From Metridium senile (lineage: Eukaryota > Cnidaria > Anthozoa > Actiniaria > Metridiidae): a stretch of DNA of 64,000 bases. The position numbers and the translations under genes are program-made. How positions within the stretch are numbered: the stretch's first letter is position 1; every line of letters begins with the position of its first letter. This document shows, one piece after another, positions 1 through 14,400 of the stretch. The stretch covers positions 10,871,572 through 10,935,571 of the forward strand of contig OX459108.1 of assembly GCA_949775045.1 (NCBI GenBank), given 5' to 3'. The notes beneath the pieces were generated by a model that was given only the letters and a program-made list of their open reading frames with translations, did no database searches and was not told the DNA's origin.

Positions 1-2369
1 TGTCACTTGTTGTGGCGGTGTAACAAGAACAGATTTACGTTTGTCAGTTACATAAGCCCACCACCATTCTTGTTTTTCCTGAAACACAATACAATTATTC
101 TAAATAATTCTTTATTCTCAATTGTTCTGATATTATTTTATGTGCTCAAAGACTAGCGAAGTTGAAGCCCTTCCAAAAATGCCTGTTGTAGTGGGGGTTC
201 CAGCTTTTAAAAAGTTCTGAGAAAATTCCATATTTATGAGGGCCTGGTATATATTAAGGAGTTTTACTGTACATACTTATTACCGGTATACACCAGTTTC
301 CAAAAAACATTGTCGTAACCTAAGCAACAAGCATCAATCCAAGACCGAAATGAAGAAAGTTTTGTGATGGTAATGTATTGAAAAAGGAATTGTTATCAAC
401 AGAATTGTTTGTAATACAATAAAAGTATGTGGACAAATTATTTTCTTATTTAGTTCTTTTGGCAACACGTTTGATTTCAATGCATTTTCCAGCACAAAAT
501 GGGCATTCATTTCGGTCTTGTTGTTTTTAATAAATTAAAGCTACACCAACACTTATTGAAATAAGACTGTGTATGTACACCTATTTGAACTATTGTTGTC
601 GCAGCCGAAGCTACAGTCCACACTATGAAGCCTGTAAAGGGTGTCGGTATTTCTTCTCTTGTCATCGATTTATTCATAGTATATTTTAATGACCATAACA
701 AGTTGTTACTGACAGTGGAAGATGATTAAACAAAAAATTATATTTAATATTTATTAAAAAATGTGTAATAAATCACAAAATAAATCACATTCTGTTCATA
801 TTACAGACATCCTTTGCAGGCTTTAGAGTGTGGACTGTAGCTTTGGCTGCGACTTGTAACAATTTTTGAAATAGGTGTATAAATTAAACAAGTAACACTC
901 TGCTTACCACAGGGAAGTAAGGTGCATGCACAGTATGGGTTTCTTTAGATTTAGTTTCTAATATGACTTCATTAGTTTTGACATCAGCTTGTAATCGTTG
1001 CCATTCCTCCTCATCCTCTTCTGGTGTTTTACCAGACCCTTGATTGGACTCATCATCACTTTCATCTCCACTGGTAAGAGCAAACATTTCAACAAGCCAG
1101 GTTAGACATGACAATGTTAAGATCAAATGTTGCATTGTGAATGAGTAGATATTACATTTGTGTTAAATAAATAAATTTAAAAAATTACTTTTTTAACGTC
1201 TCCATTTTTCTAGACTGGACATGTGTGCCCTACTTATGGGGGAGACACACACTCACTACCTCTACGTTTAATATTTTGCACACAATTCAGCTCACATGTT
1301 CATTTATATATAATATGGTGCATAATTCTATAGAAACAACAAAAGACTAACTAGTACACAACACAGGAAGCCCACAACATACCTTTGTTCATCACCACTT
1401 TCTGATCCACTATCAGCCTTATCTTCATTTTCTCCTTCGTTATCATAATCATTGTCATCCTCTTCTTTCTCTTCCTGCTCTTTCTTGGCTTCTTCTTCTT
1501 CCTCTTCTTCTTTGTCTTTTGATGGAATCTAATGTTAAGTAATAATTATTGGCATTATTTTTTTCTCTAGCTGCTGTTCTATTATAAAAGTGCATCAACT
1601 TTGCAGTGTCCATAAATAACAGGTGATGAGTGATTGTTAATTCTGACAAATGGGAATTTTCCATTATGTAGTTAAAGGTGAATTCAAACTTTACAGTGTT
1701 GTCTGCAGTCCTAATTACTTTTCCTCTCCCCTCCTTCCCTCTTCTTTTCGCCCCCAATCCACGATAGTCTGCTCTTTATAAAAAGCTCATTTTACTTGGA
1801 ATCCGGAGGCAAAAGTAGGGACTGGTCGCAGTCTAAATAAAACACATTTTTTCAAAAGTTATGTCCAAGACAGGGGCGTAGCATCTATTACGCAAATACG
1901 CATGTGCGTAAGTCTTGAGGCAGGACATTTTCAAATGTTTTTTTAATTGTTTTCCAAGTATTTCTGTATACCAGTGCGTACTTGTCAAAATGACCACGCT
2001 ACGACACTGCAAGGTTGTACATTCTACTCACTTCTTTGTCATCCTTCTCTTCGCTTCCTTTCTTCTTCAGTGGTTGCTTGGCAGGCTTCTTCTTCACTTG
2101 CTTGTTTGGTTTTGATTTTTTACCCTTCTTTTTGTTCTTCTGCCAAACTTTGGTGGCCTGAGGCGAGTCTTTTGGTTCTGGTTTTGCTTCTGATACTTCA
2201 CTGTAATCTGTAGTCTCTGATATGGAACTCTCTTCTTCAAATATTTCCTGATAATAAAATATCTATGTCACTATAAAGTCTGGTGGTGAAAAAGATGATG
2301 ATGATGATAACAATCATGATAATGTTGAAGTTGATGATGCTCATGGTGTTGGTGATGACAATAATGATG

Positions 2370-2427
<58 letters not shown>

Positions 2428-5400
2428 CAATGACAATGATGATTGTTAATACATGTAATTATGATGTTGATAGTGGTGATGATGATGATGATGATAATAG
2501 TGGTGATTATGATAAAATGTTCATGATGATCATGAACATGATAATGGTGGTGATGAATTTGATTGTGGTGATTATGATCATGTTGATCATGATGATGGTG
2601 ATGATGATGTTGAAAGTGGTGCAGGTGGTGATAATAGTGATGATGATAATGACAATGGCGATGATCAGACATGCAGCTCAAGGTTATGAAATAACATGAT
2701 ACAAGTATATTGAATTAAATAGTATTATAAAATTCATGAATAATTAATGAGCAATTGACAAAAGAATTCACGTCCGTGACGGAGGTTGTAAATCTCATAC
2801 AGATTTCGTCCTGATTTGCATAAGTTTCAACTTGAATTTTCTCGCCCAGATTTACATTTATCTTGACAATTTTAGTAAAATATGAAAGAACTAACGTTGG
2901 ACTTTCATAAGTTCTATACAATATTCGCGTCCGATCTGTATCCGATATACAACGGCGAGTCTTCGACTCGCCGTTGTATATCGGATACAGATCGGCCGCT
3001 CATATTGTATATATTACTTAAAAAATTCATGAATAATTAATGAGACATTTTCAAAAAAAATCATGACCATGACGAGTGTTGTAAATCTGATACAACACTA
3101 GTGTTGTATATCCTTATTTGCAAAAGTTTTAACTGGTAATATTACGGCAAAATTTATTTTAATCTTGAAAATTTTGGTAAAATATGAAAGAGCTAACCTA
3201 GACATTTTTTAAGTAGTTTACAACATTCGTCCGTGTTGTATCGGCGATACAATCGCGCGCCTTCGGCTTGCAATTGTATCTGCCGATACAACACGGCCGC
3301 TCATGTTGTAAACACTACAAACCACTGCTACTTATTTGATGATGCTGTTGATCATAATTATAAAGATGCCAAATGATGATGATGATTACATGACTTACCC
3401 CTAAGGAACGCCTCTTCAGGGTAGCAGTAACTGTAACAATATCACCTACAGTAATAAGAGACTTGTCCTCTGTATCATCAAGAACTTTTGGGAAAATGAA
3501 TAAATAAAATTAAATGAATGAATGAATAAAAGAATGAAAGATGAAAATTGAATGAATGATTGGATGTAGGAAGGAATGAATTAGTGAATGAAAGAATGAG
3601 TGGCTGACTGACTGACTGAATGAATGAATGAATCAATTGACATATGACTGGATAGATGAAATAGGAATGAATAAATAAATGGAAGAATAAATGAATGGAT
3701 GGATGATTAAATGAATGAATGGATAGATGAAGGAATTAAAGAATTATGTTACTGATTGAATGAATAAAAGGATGAAGAATGAATGAGTAAATGAATGAAT
3801 TAATGGAAGTATTTAAACTCATGAATGAACAAAATGGATGAATGAATGTCTAGATGAAAGAATTAATCAATTAAAGAATAAATGAATGAAAGTTCCAAAA
3901 AAACCCTGAAAGATGAACATACAGGTTTTGCATAAATTGTATAAAATGTACATACCATGTGCTCTAACTTTCATTTCTATCAATGGATAACTCCATATTA
4001 CATTAATAATATCATGATATTCTTCATCACTAAGGTTTCTTAGCAGTGACCTAAAATACAAGACATGTACTATGTATTAAATAAATATATATCATAGTTA
4101 GTAGAGGGAAATGGTTAGGTAGCCCTTTGTTGTATGTTTTTGTACATTTTTTTCAAGCGTGACCATGCATGATCTTTTGTTTCGCAATTGTTTTAGCCAT
4201 ATTGGATACATCTGAGTGAACAGACCAAAAATCATTATTTTGACTGTTGCTTCAAAATACTTAAAGATTTAGAACAAATATTACAATATTCCTTACAATA
4301 ATCTCATAGAAAAAGTTTATGTCGACTCATTTTGCAATTTTGATTGGCCATTAAAAAAAAGTTATGCACGGTCAAGACCGGTTCAGCCATATTGGATACA
4401 TCTGAGTGAACAGACCAAAAATCATTATTTTGACTGTTGCTTCAAAATACTTAAAGATTTAGAACAAATATTACAATATTCCTTACAATAATCTCATAGA
4501 AAAAGTTTATGTTGACTCATTTTGCAATTTTGATTGGCCATTAAAAAAAAGTTATGCACGGTCAAGACCGGTTCAACTTTGAAATGCAAACAAAGAAGTA
4601 CAACAAAAGGTTTCCTAACCGGTCCCCTTTATAAGCTATGCATATACATGTATCTACTAGCTATAGCCAGGTAACAATAATTATAGTATTATAGCCATTA
4701 TCATTGAAAATTGACCCTCTAAGTTTGATGACTTGTAGTTGTATGCAAACTGGCATTAAATTTTCAATCCATATTATATACTAGGAACAAATTTGACTGA
4801 GTGTTCCTAAATGGCACTTGATTGATCAGTCACTGAGTAACGAAAAATCGATGGAAAATCCCCTGGGTCCCTGTTAACAGAGTAATTAGCTCTAATTATA
4901 AGCAAATATCCTTGATCCAAATGCAGGTGATAATGATGACAATGAAAAATATTTTTTCAATGTTGTAAAAATTTAATTACTGATGAAATATTATTATTAG
5001 CATACCTACGATCTTCTTCTTTCATAGATACTAACTGCCGTATAGAACGTATATTCCTCTGAAAGAAGGATAAGAAAAGGTTAATATACCTTAAAAGACC
5101 ATTCACGGTTCTGGCTGATTAAACTCAACATCAATATATAGCAAGTTATATTTTCCTTGGAATTTGACTACAGCTTGCAGTAATTAAGTTAAGGAATGTA
5201 CACATGCATTATCAATAACCAAAAACTCGGTTCAACAGTCAGGTCTCTCTTTTTAATTTCTAAAGAATATATTATATGCTATCAAGGCTGAGGTTGTTCG
5301 ATGAGAACTAGCTGTGTTAAGGTCTATTCTAGCCTGAAAAGATCTCTTTGCTGATATTTTCACTTGTAGACTGCAAGCAGTCCCTACTTTTTCCTAAAGA

Positions 5401-8400
5401 TTCAGAAAACTTTAACTTTAATAAAATGAGCGAGCGAGGATTCCTTTTCGCCCCCAATCCCCACTTGTCCATGTTTTATTTAAATGCTCATTTTTCTCTC
5501 ATTTTCCTTGGAATCTGGAGGGAAAAGAAGGGACTGTTCGCAGTATATTTCACTTGACAACAATTATAATATTATTAAATTATTTCAAAGTGTGTTCTAT
5601 ATATATTATTTGTACCTTTTTAGTTGTAAAATGTCTTAAATTGTCAGCATTAATATGGGGGAGCTGCAGCAATGGAGACTTGTTCTCCCATAGTCCTTGT
5701 ACTAACATCTGGTTGATTTTCATACAATTCTCTACAGTCTCAAGACGAGGCATATTTGATGCTAAAAGAATCGACAATGTTAAAAATACTTTATTTAAAT
5801 GAAATGGATAAAATCCTTAGCTAATAACAGAATAATGAATAATAATAAACCTGAATTTGAACTAGTAAAATTAATACATTGGAAATAAGGACAATACAGC
5901 TGCTTTAGTTAGGGGCCAGTTTAGGACTCCAACTAGTAATTAGAACCAAGGTAATTAATGGCCACTCAACTATAATGCCTCCTTACTAATACTATCGAAA
6001 TCACTAGAGTGGTAAAATGCTTCTTTAAAATTCTGTCTTGTTTTTGTACCAAGTGATTGCTTCTGGCCAATCATTTTGCTCAAAATTGGTCATGTGGTAC
6101 AACAAAAACACACCCGGCCTCAAGGCCACATTTTCAACTGATATTTAACCACTCTAGTGATTTTCATAGTAACTCTGGAGTGTAGGATTGTAGAAATGTT
6201 ACGATAATTATTGCAAATAAAGCAATTTAACCATTTGATGTTTTTAAAGAAATTATAATAATATCACCGTTACTTTGCATAATTATTCTGCAATCTTTTA
6301 AGTTTTTTTTTCTATTTTTTTTTTGGTTTTTAATTAATCAATATATTTTTATTTATTTAATATATTGTTTTTATTTTCTATCTTTTGTAATCTTTTAAGT
6401 TACTTAGTGTACTAAGCCATTTAAATCAAGCTACTTACTTCGGCCAGCCTTTGCCATGGCGATAAGTTGAGCCACACATGAGATCATCTCTTGAACAAGC
6501 ATAGGACTTTTCTGAAGAATAAGTTCCAAGTCCTGTTTCATGTGAGGATTCAGTTCCATTCTACTCAGATGGGCATGGATCAGAGACCTTGCTTTGATAC
6601 TGTAAGGATAGCAAAGTGGAGGCTCCTTGTTTTTGTCACCAAGGTTTGGGAGTTCTCGCATTAGCTGTCAAATAAAGAAATTATATTGATTATTTTATAA
6701 TTTTTAAACCCACTAATTTTAAAAACAATAATTATTTACAGTGTAAATTTATACTTATTATACTTTAGCCAGGACCACTTTCTCTAACCTGTGTCACAGC
6801 ATCAGATAAAAACATGATTGTGTAAATTACACATAAGTCATGTAATACAAGAATGTTTTATGTTTTTCACAATCATGTAATTTTTTTTTAACACAACATT
6901 TCAACTGCATCTTTGGCAGACTTTATCAGAATGAAGAGTTTAGAAGGGTGACGTGGTTTAAAGCTGGCACATGTAGTTCAACTTTTGTAATCAGCCAATG
7001 AGGTTTACGATAATTATTTATAATTATGATTTTCATGTCGACATTTGAATGTTGGTGATCATGTATTTGCTGTCATTTCAGTTATCCAATGCAAATATTC
7101 TCAAACAATAGACTCATTCATTTCATGACTCTCGAACAAAAAAAACATGTAATTGGAAAAGACCCAATGTAAACAATATAATAGTTCCCTTCACGGTTCC
7201 ATTCATTATCTTGAAAGGTAGCCGGGCCTTTGCATCGAAGTGAGATGAACGTTGAGCTTGCAATGATAGAGACCTTTTATCACCTTGTGGGACAATTATT
7301 CACAAGTCTCTATCAATTCATTGCAAGCTCAATGTTCATCTCACTTCGATGTGTGAAGGGCACTATTGTTTAACTTTTGAGCTTTTGTTTGACTCTATAC
7401 ATTAACATACCATTGGTATATCTATGTTATCTGTTTCTCTTTCCTGGACCTCATTGTTGTGACCCTTCTCATACTCCAGAGACCCAGCCAAGATCATAAG
7501 TATTCCTGACAGGCAAAAATGAATATTATAAAAGGCAAATAACATCAATTAATACTAATATAATAAAATTTAGTTTATATATTTTAAAATAAAAGTAAAT
7601 AATATGAATCATTGTCTTCTTGTGTGTCGCATTTATTGTGTCACTCTTAAATTGTAAATTTTTTGTGTATTTTTTCTCTGTTATTAGTTATCAATATCGT
7701 GTGTCACATTTATTGTCAGTGACAAGAATTCCTTAATTGTAAATTTTGTGTGTATATGTGTTAATTATTACAGTGCGAATCACAAAACCGTGGGCACCTA
7801 GAAATATTTTAGAAATCGTTTTTTGTTCGTTGAACAACTCAGAAACAACGATATCACCGCAAGAAGTTTGACTGATGTGTAGTATGATTAACTTTTTGTA
7901 GTTAGAGTTGTTTTTGAGTTGTTCAACGAACAATAAACGATTTCTAAAATATTTCTGGGTGCCCACGGTTTTGTGATTCGCACTGTAATAAAAAAAATAT
8001 AAAAAATAAATAAAAAAACATCAATTAATACATTTAATGTGTTATAATTATGATCAACATGGTGATCACAATACCGTAATAATTATAATAATTATAATGT
8101 GTTTATTCCAACCTCTTGCAGGACACATAAAGACTGAATTACATGTAGTGGTCAAAACAATAATAAATACAAAATTAATATACAATAAATTATTATAATT
8201 CTTAACTATAATTACAAATAATTGGGTATACTGTAATAACATTGATTTGATTTGTGATTATTTAGTTGTCTGTGGACTGCTGATGTTAGAAATGTTCTAC
8301 TTTCCAACTGCATTCCAGGTGTTTTGTGGAAGAAATAGTAAATAACTAATAAATAAAATATAACTGAGAGGTATCTAGAAGAATACCTTCAAAATAAAAT

Positions 8401-11400
8401 AATATTATTTTAAAAAGAAAACCTACTTTTCAACTGCATTCCAGGTGTTTTATGAAAGAAATAGTAATACAACTGAGAGGTGTCTAGTAGAATCTGATCA
8501 CAGCTGTACTGGATGGACTTGTACCACCACGTACCCTGCAAGATAGATGGAATATAAGTATGTTTAAACTCTTGTTTTGTGCAAACCAGACCGATTTGCA
8601 ATGGTTAAAGACCAATGGCCACTTACCAGCAGGCACAGCGCAAAAGACTGAATTTCAGATTTACAAGTAAAATGTGTGCGTCAATGTGATGTACTTACAA
8701 CAGCAACTGGCAGGATAATCATGAAAGCAAGACCATAAGCAGCAAGTACCTACAGTGACAAAAATGTTTATTATTTAAAACAAATATACCCCAAACGGAA
8801 TACTGACAGGTTTATGTCAGACCTGGTTATTCAAGCCTGATAAGTGCTAATCCCGGTTTAACTTTTATAAAACCTTGGAGTTATTGCAGTTAGGGATACT
8901 CAAACCGTGAACACTTGACTTTAATTTTTTCATGTTATTATTTTATTAACCTTCTACTGCTTCATAACCTTTAAAATGAAGCAGTGAGTTCAAATACACT
9001 AAATATTTATAATAAATCTTATTTAAGTCTAATCTATTTGCTCATAGGATGTGGTTTTAAAAAAATTAACAAAAAACTCAGTGTTCTGGTTTGAGAGTCC
9101 TCTCTCTCTTTTTGCTGTAATCTCATGAGTGTGAGTTCTTGTAAACTTACCCACATCGAATTCTCTTTGCTAACCAACCATGATGGCAAAGCAATACCAA
9201 AGCTTGCTGCTGAAAAAATGAATCAATCACAAATTAGTCCCAGTAAATGTTTGTAGGTTGTGTTGATTTTTATTTTACATTGATAGACACCTTTCATCAA
9301 TCTGTATTGGCCAGTAACAAAACGAGTAAAGGACTGGGTACTAGTTTTCCTAATTAATGTAATCATAAAATGTAATGTAATATAAAAGAGCAGATCAAGA
9401 TATGTAAGATTCTTGATAATTGTTGCTTTTGGTTGGATATTGAGTGAGTTACAGCCATTCAAAACTGCCCAAAATTACAAAGGAATGTATGGATTGGAAG
9501 GACAGGCGTCCTTCCAAACCATACATTTCCTTCTATTTTAGGCATTTTTATGAGGGCATATCTTGGTCAGAATACAACCAAATGCAACCAAACTCAGGAA
9601 TCTAACATATCTTGATGTGCTCTCTTTAATTATGAGGTTTGTTTCTTGATTACATTAATTAGGCAAACTAGTACCCAGTCCTCTAATCGTTTTGTTACTG
9701 GCCATTTATTCAAAACCAAACTTTCAGGCTACTAGCCCATCATCAGGGTAAACAATGTGTTTATTAACTAGTTGAATGTTGAGAAATTAACTAACAAAAC
9801 AATATAGACGTATAATTATTTAATATAATTGTATTGATTGTATGCATGATTGGGCCATTGATTGGCTGTACTAGTTGGAGAGGATCTATACAAGTCATAT
9901 AATCAGGGCATCTGAAAAAGTGCGGAAAAAAACCTGGGAAAGTGCGGAAATTTTAGCAAATAGTGCGGAAAAGTGCGGAAATGCTAATTTGCATATTATT
10001 ATTTATTATTAATATTATTTTGATGCAAAATGAAGAAATTTTCCTCTAAATTCCCGATAAAGTTGCTGTATTTTTATAGAGGCATGTGATTGGATGCTTT
10101 TTAGACCAATCAATAGCGTTTATAGAATTAAATACTGCAAGGAACGCCTGGTAGATTATTGTCAACATCAAAAGAAAACAACTTTTTACAGTCGATTTCC
10201 AGCCCAAAATGCGATGAGTTCCGATGAAAAACTTCCTTATTTGAAGAATTATTGTGTACTCAAGAACATTGTAAACAGATTTGCAAGTTTTTCTGTATTT
10301 TTTTTGGCAAAAAGTGCGGAAAATGTCGAAAAGTGCGGAAAACGATAAATAGTGCGATTCGGTGCGATTTTTGGGAAATAGTGCGGAATCGCACCCTCGC
10401 ACTTTTTCAGATGCCCTGTATAATTATATAATACGTGTATATCTGTTATTCTAAATTCAATATACCAAATTAAAGTTGCTCATGGTAAAACAAGCATTTT
10501 AGAAAAGACATAAAATTTCTGATTTAAATTAATATGTATTTTGCTAAAAGTTCTATTGACAATACATTTCCATGACACAAAGTTTGGACTTTTTTTCAAA
10601 GCCAAATTTTTTTTAAATTTTTAAGAAAACATTTTTAGAAAAATACTTTAATTTGTAATAATGTTTTCTGTTCATACCTCCAGGGCCATCTGGGTTACCG
10701 AACTCTTCCCAATTCTTCCTTGATTCCTCATTGGTTAACCTAAGTTACAAACATACAGTCAAGACATTATTATAACTTGACTATCATTTTTAACTTATAA
10801 TATTTTTAAGATGTAATTCATAAATAATGATGATGTGATGATGATGGTGGTGGTTAATTAACGAGATGATGATGATGGTTAATATGATGATGATGATGAT
10901 GATGGTTACTGAGATACAATGATGATGATGATGATGATGATGATGATGGTAGTGGTGGTGGTTGACTGTAATACATGTGATGATGATGATGATGATGGTT
11001 ACTGAGATTCAATGATGATGATGATAGTGGTGGTTGACTGTGATGTGATGATGGTGATGATGATAGTGGCGGTTGATGGTGATGTGATGATAATGATGGT
11101 GCTTAATGAGATACAATGATGATGATGATGATGGTTAATGGTGATGTGATGATGATGGTGGTGGTTAATGAGATACAATGATGATGATGGTGATGATGAT
11201 GATAACAGTCATTTGATGATAATGAAGATAATGGTGATGATGATGATGGTGTTGGAGATTATGATGATGATAATGTCAATTATTATGACAATAATTGTGA
11301 GGTTAATAATGGTGATGAAAAACATGATAAATAATAGAGAAGAAATAATAATAAACATTTGATGTTATAGTATAATAACAATAATTATTACAATAAAAAA

Positions 11401-14400
11401 ATACTTACGCCTCATAGGCCTTAGCGATGCGCATAAACTTCTTGGGGTCACCAGATTCTTTATCAGGATGAAACTTCATACTAAGTCGCCTGTATTGACG
11501 ACGAATCTCAGCGATTGATGCACCCTAGTAAGTTGATACATAACGATATCTTAGTAACTAAATGTTGCCTTAAATGTTTAAACAGATTCGTCCTGATTTG
11601 CATAAGTTTCAATTTGAATTTTCTCAGCCAGATTTACTTTGATCTTGACAATTTTAGAAAAATATGAAAGAACTAACATTGCACTATCATATCAGTACAG
11701 CTATACATGATTCACATCCAATCTGTATAATTAAGAAATACATCCCATACAGATCTGCCTATCATACTGTATGTATTACATGAATGCATAAAAAAGAAAA
11801 CAAAATAGTTAAAAAATAAATACAATAATATTATCATAATAAATGATGAATTTAAGAATGAATTAATAAATCCATGAATGAATACATGAATGAATATATA
11901 AATGAATGGATAAGTAAATGAACGAATAAATGAATGAGTGAAAAAAATGTAACAATATCCAATTTTATTCCTGAATAGATATATCATTACAGTGCGATTC
12001 GAAATTTTAGAAATTGTCTATTGTTCGTTGAACAACTCACAAATAACTCTAACTACAAAAGGTTTATCATACTACATATCAGTCAAACTTCTCGCCGTGA
12101 TATAGTTGTTTCTGAGTTGTCCAATGGACAATGAACAATTTCTAAAATATTTCTGGATGACCACGGTTTTTTGATTCACACTGTAAAAAGTACATACATG
12201 TAACATACTGCTAGAGTAAACACACTTAATCCATGAAACATAAATAGTACAAAATAGGTGCTAAATTATGCTAATTCCTTTGTTCTCTATTGTCTCATCA
12301 ACACTTTTGAGCAGTAATTAGTAATATTTGTTTCACGGATTTAGTACGTCTACTCTATAATGGTAATATAATAATTTATAATTTATTGTAAAACTATTAT
12401 CATTAAAGTGATCCTTACCCTATCAATTTCCAGAACATTGTATGGGTCATATTCAACAAATTCTTTCTCAAACTGTGATATTCTATAGCCACCATATACG
12501 AACAATGCCCACAATATAACCAGAGCAACAAGACTACAAACAGAAAAAAGACAAAGGATGAATAATAATTTATATAACACCTATCCATGACTGATCTAGT
12601 GCTGAGTAGAAATTACAGTGGAACCTCATTAATCCGGCCACTGAAGGGACAGCCCAAAGTGGCGGTTTTGACGGGGTGACCATATTAAGCGGGTAAATTT
12701 TATAGAAAATGTAATATGAACAGGCAGTGCAGGAGAGTTATTAGAATCATTCTATTGATCATATAATAATCCAGTTTCATGTTATCTATTGCCGTTGTAC
12801 TAGTTATTTGACAAAAGACCCATTTGCACAGGCTAAGCCTCAATTTGTTGTAAAAATATTCATAAGTTCCAAGCAAAGCACGAAAAGTGTTATCGCTTAA
12901 CAATAGAAAACATATTTGAATTTGATCTGATTTGAGGCTATCCCTGTGCAAATGTGCCTTATATGTCAAATAGTACAGTGGTTCTAGATAACATGAAACT
13001 GGAGTATTAATCCAGTTGATTCTTTTTGATAAGAATGTCAAGGACAGTCAAAAGATCCATGAACAGAACTCAACTAATTAAACAATAGCAAACTTGTAAA
13101 GAATTTAGTCTAGAGTACAAATAAAATACCCATGAAACTTGAGTAGTTAATTAATATATACCGTAGTGAAATTTTATTCTAATTCCATTGTTTCTAATTC
13201 TATTGTTTTGAATTAGCACTATTTACATGTAGTACTAATAAGTACTCTACTTGTTTCATTGTTAGCAAACTATGACTTAGTACTATTTTGCAAACTTGTG
13301 TAAATAATTGTTTATTAGGGTAGAGTACAAACAATATATCCTGTGAAATACAAAATATACTTAAAAATAGTGCTACGTACAACAAAAACAATAGAATTAG
13401 CAAGAAGTGTACTATTTAGTATTTACTATTGTTTCCATATAATTGTTTCACAGATATACTACTATAATGCAAGCACTTAACTGGTAGCCAATAGGTTTTG
13501 AACACATGATTTTATATGTCATTTGAATATTGTACTTAAAAAGAAACAATGTACCTTTTTAAAAACAAAAATGGTTACTACATTACAGGGTTTTATTAAT
13601 ACTTAGCACATATTTTAATCCTTTGTAAGAGTAAAAATGGCAACTTAATTATACACAGTATTACAAAGAGTGTTACTACAAAAAAAAAACATTTCTTTCT
13701 CAGTTTTTTACCTACTAGACAACATATTTTATTTATACTATACTAAAACAAAATGTTCTCCTGAGGCTTGATGCATATATTAGTGAGTAATAGTTACTTG
13801 GTTACTTGCAATTGGTTACTATTCCTTGATGTGTACTTGGACTTAAACAAGTAGTTGTTAATTTCTTTTATTGTTATTTTTTTTATATCATCATAACATT
13901 ATATAATTTCAACTTGTTTATTTGCCTTGTCATACTATTTGTTAATGTTAATATACTTCAGATATCTTTTAGAAGATAGAATATGATGTGGGCAGTTATA
14001 ATTGAACAATGAAGTTGTTATATATGTACAATATAAATGTGAGTACATAGTTAAAGTTTACATGTACATCAATAAATTACAAAAAAAAAACAACAGAAAA
14101 ACTGCACAATTCTATTAAACTTATATCTCAGTATTGAAAAAGTAGTCAACGTTTAGAGAATTAATCATTTATTGAATATTATAATTCCTTTTTGAACAAA
14201 AAGAACGGTAGATAATTCATAAATGCAGTTCACCATATTCATGGGTATATATTTTTGGAAGTGTGTGTAGGCTTCCATTCATATACAAATTCAAGCGGGT
14301 AGTTTGAACGGCGAGCAATAATATCAACAACAAAATCCAGCAACATCAAAGACAGTCATGTAAAGAGATAACATTGTCGTATAATAACAGCAAAGACCAG

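Noticed and set aside
2271..2699. Poly-His and poly-Met ORFs on opposite strands
   Set aside because: Both come from the same ATG/CAT microsatellite inside a SEC63 intron.
10046..10402. 118-codon and 84-codon ORFs inside the CAGGGCATCTG element
   Set aside because: They overlap on opposite strands within a non-autonomous transposon and resemble no transposase.
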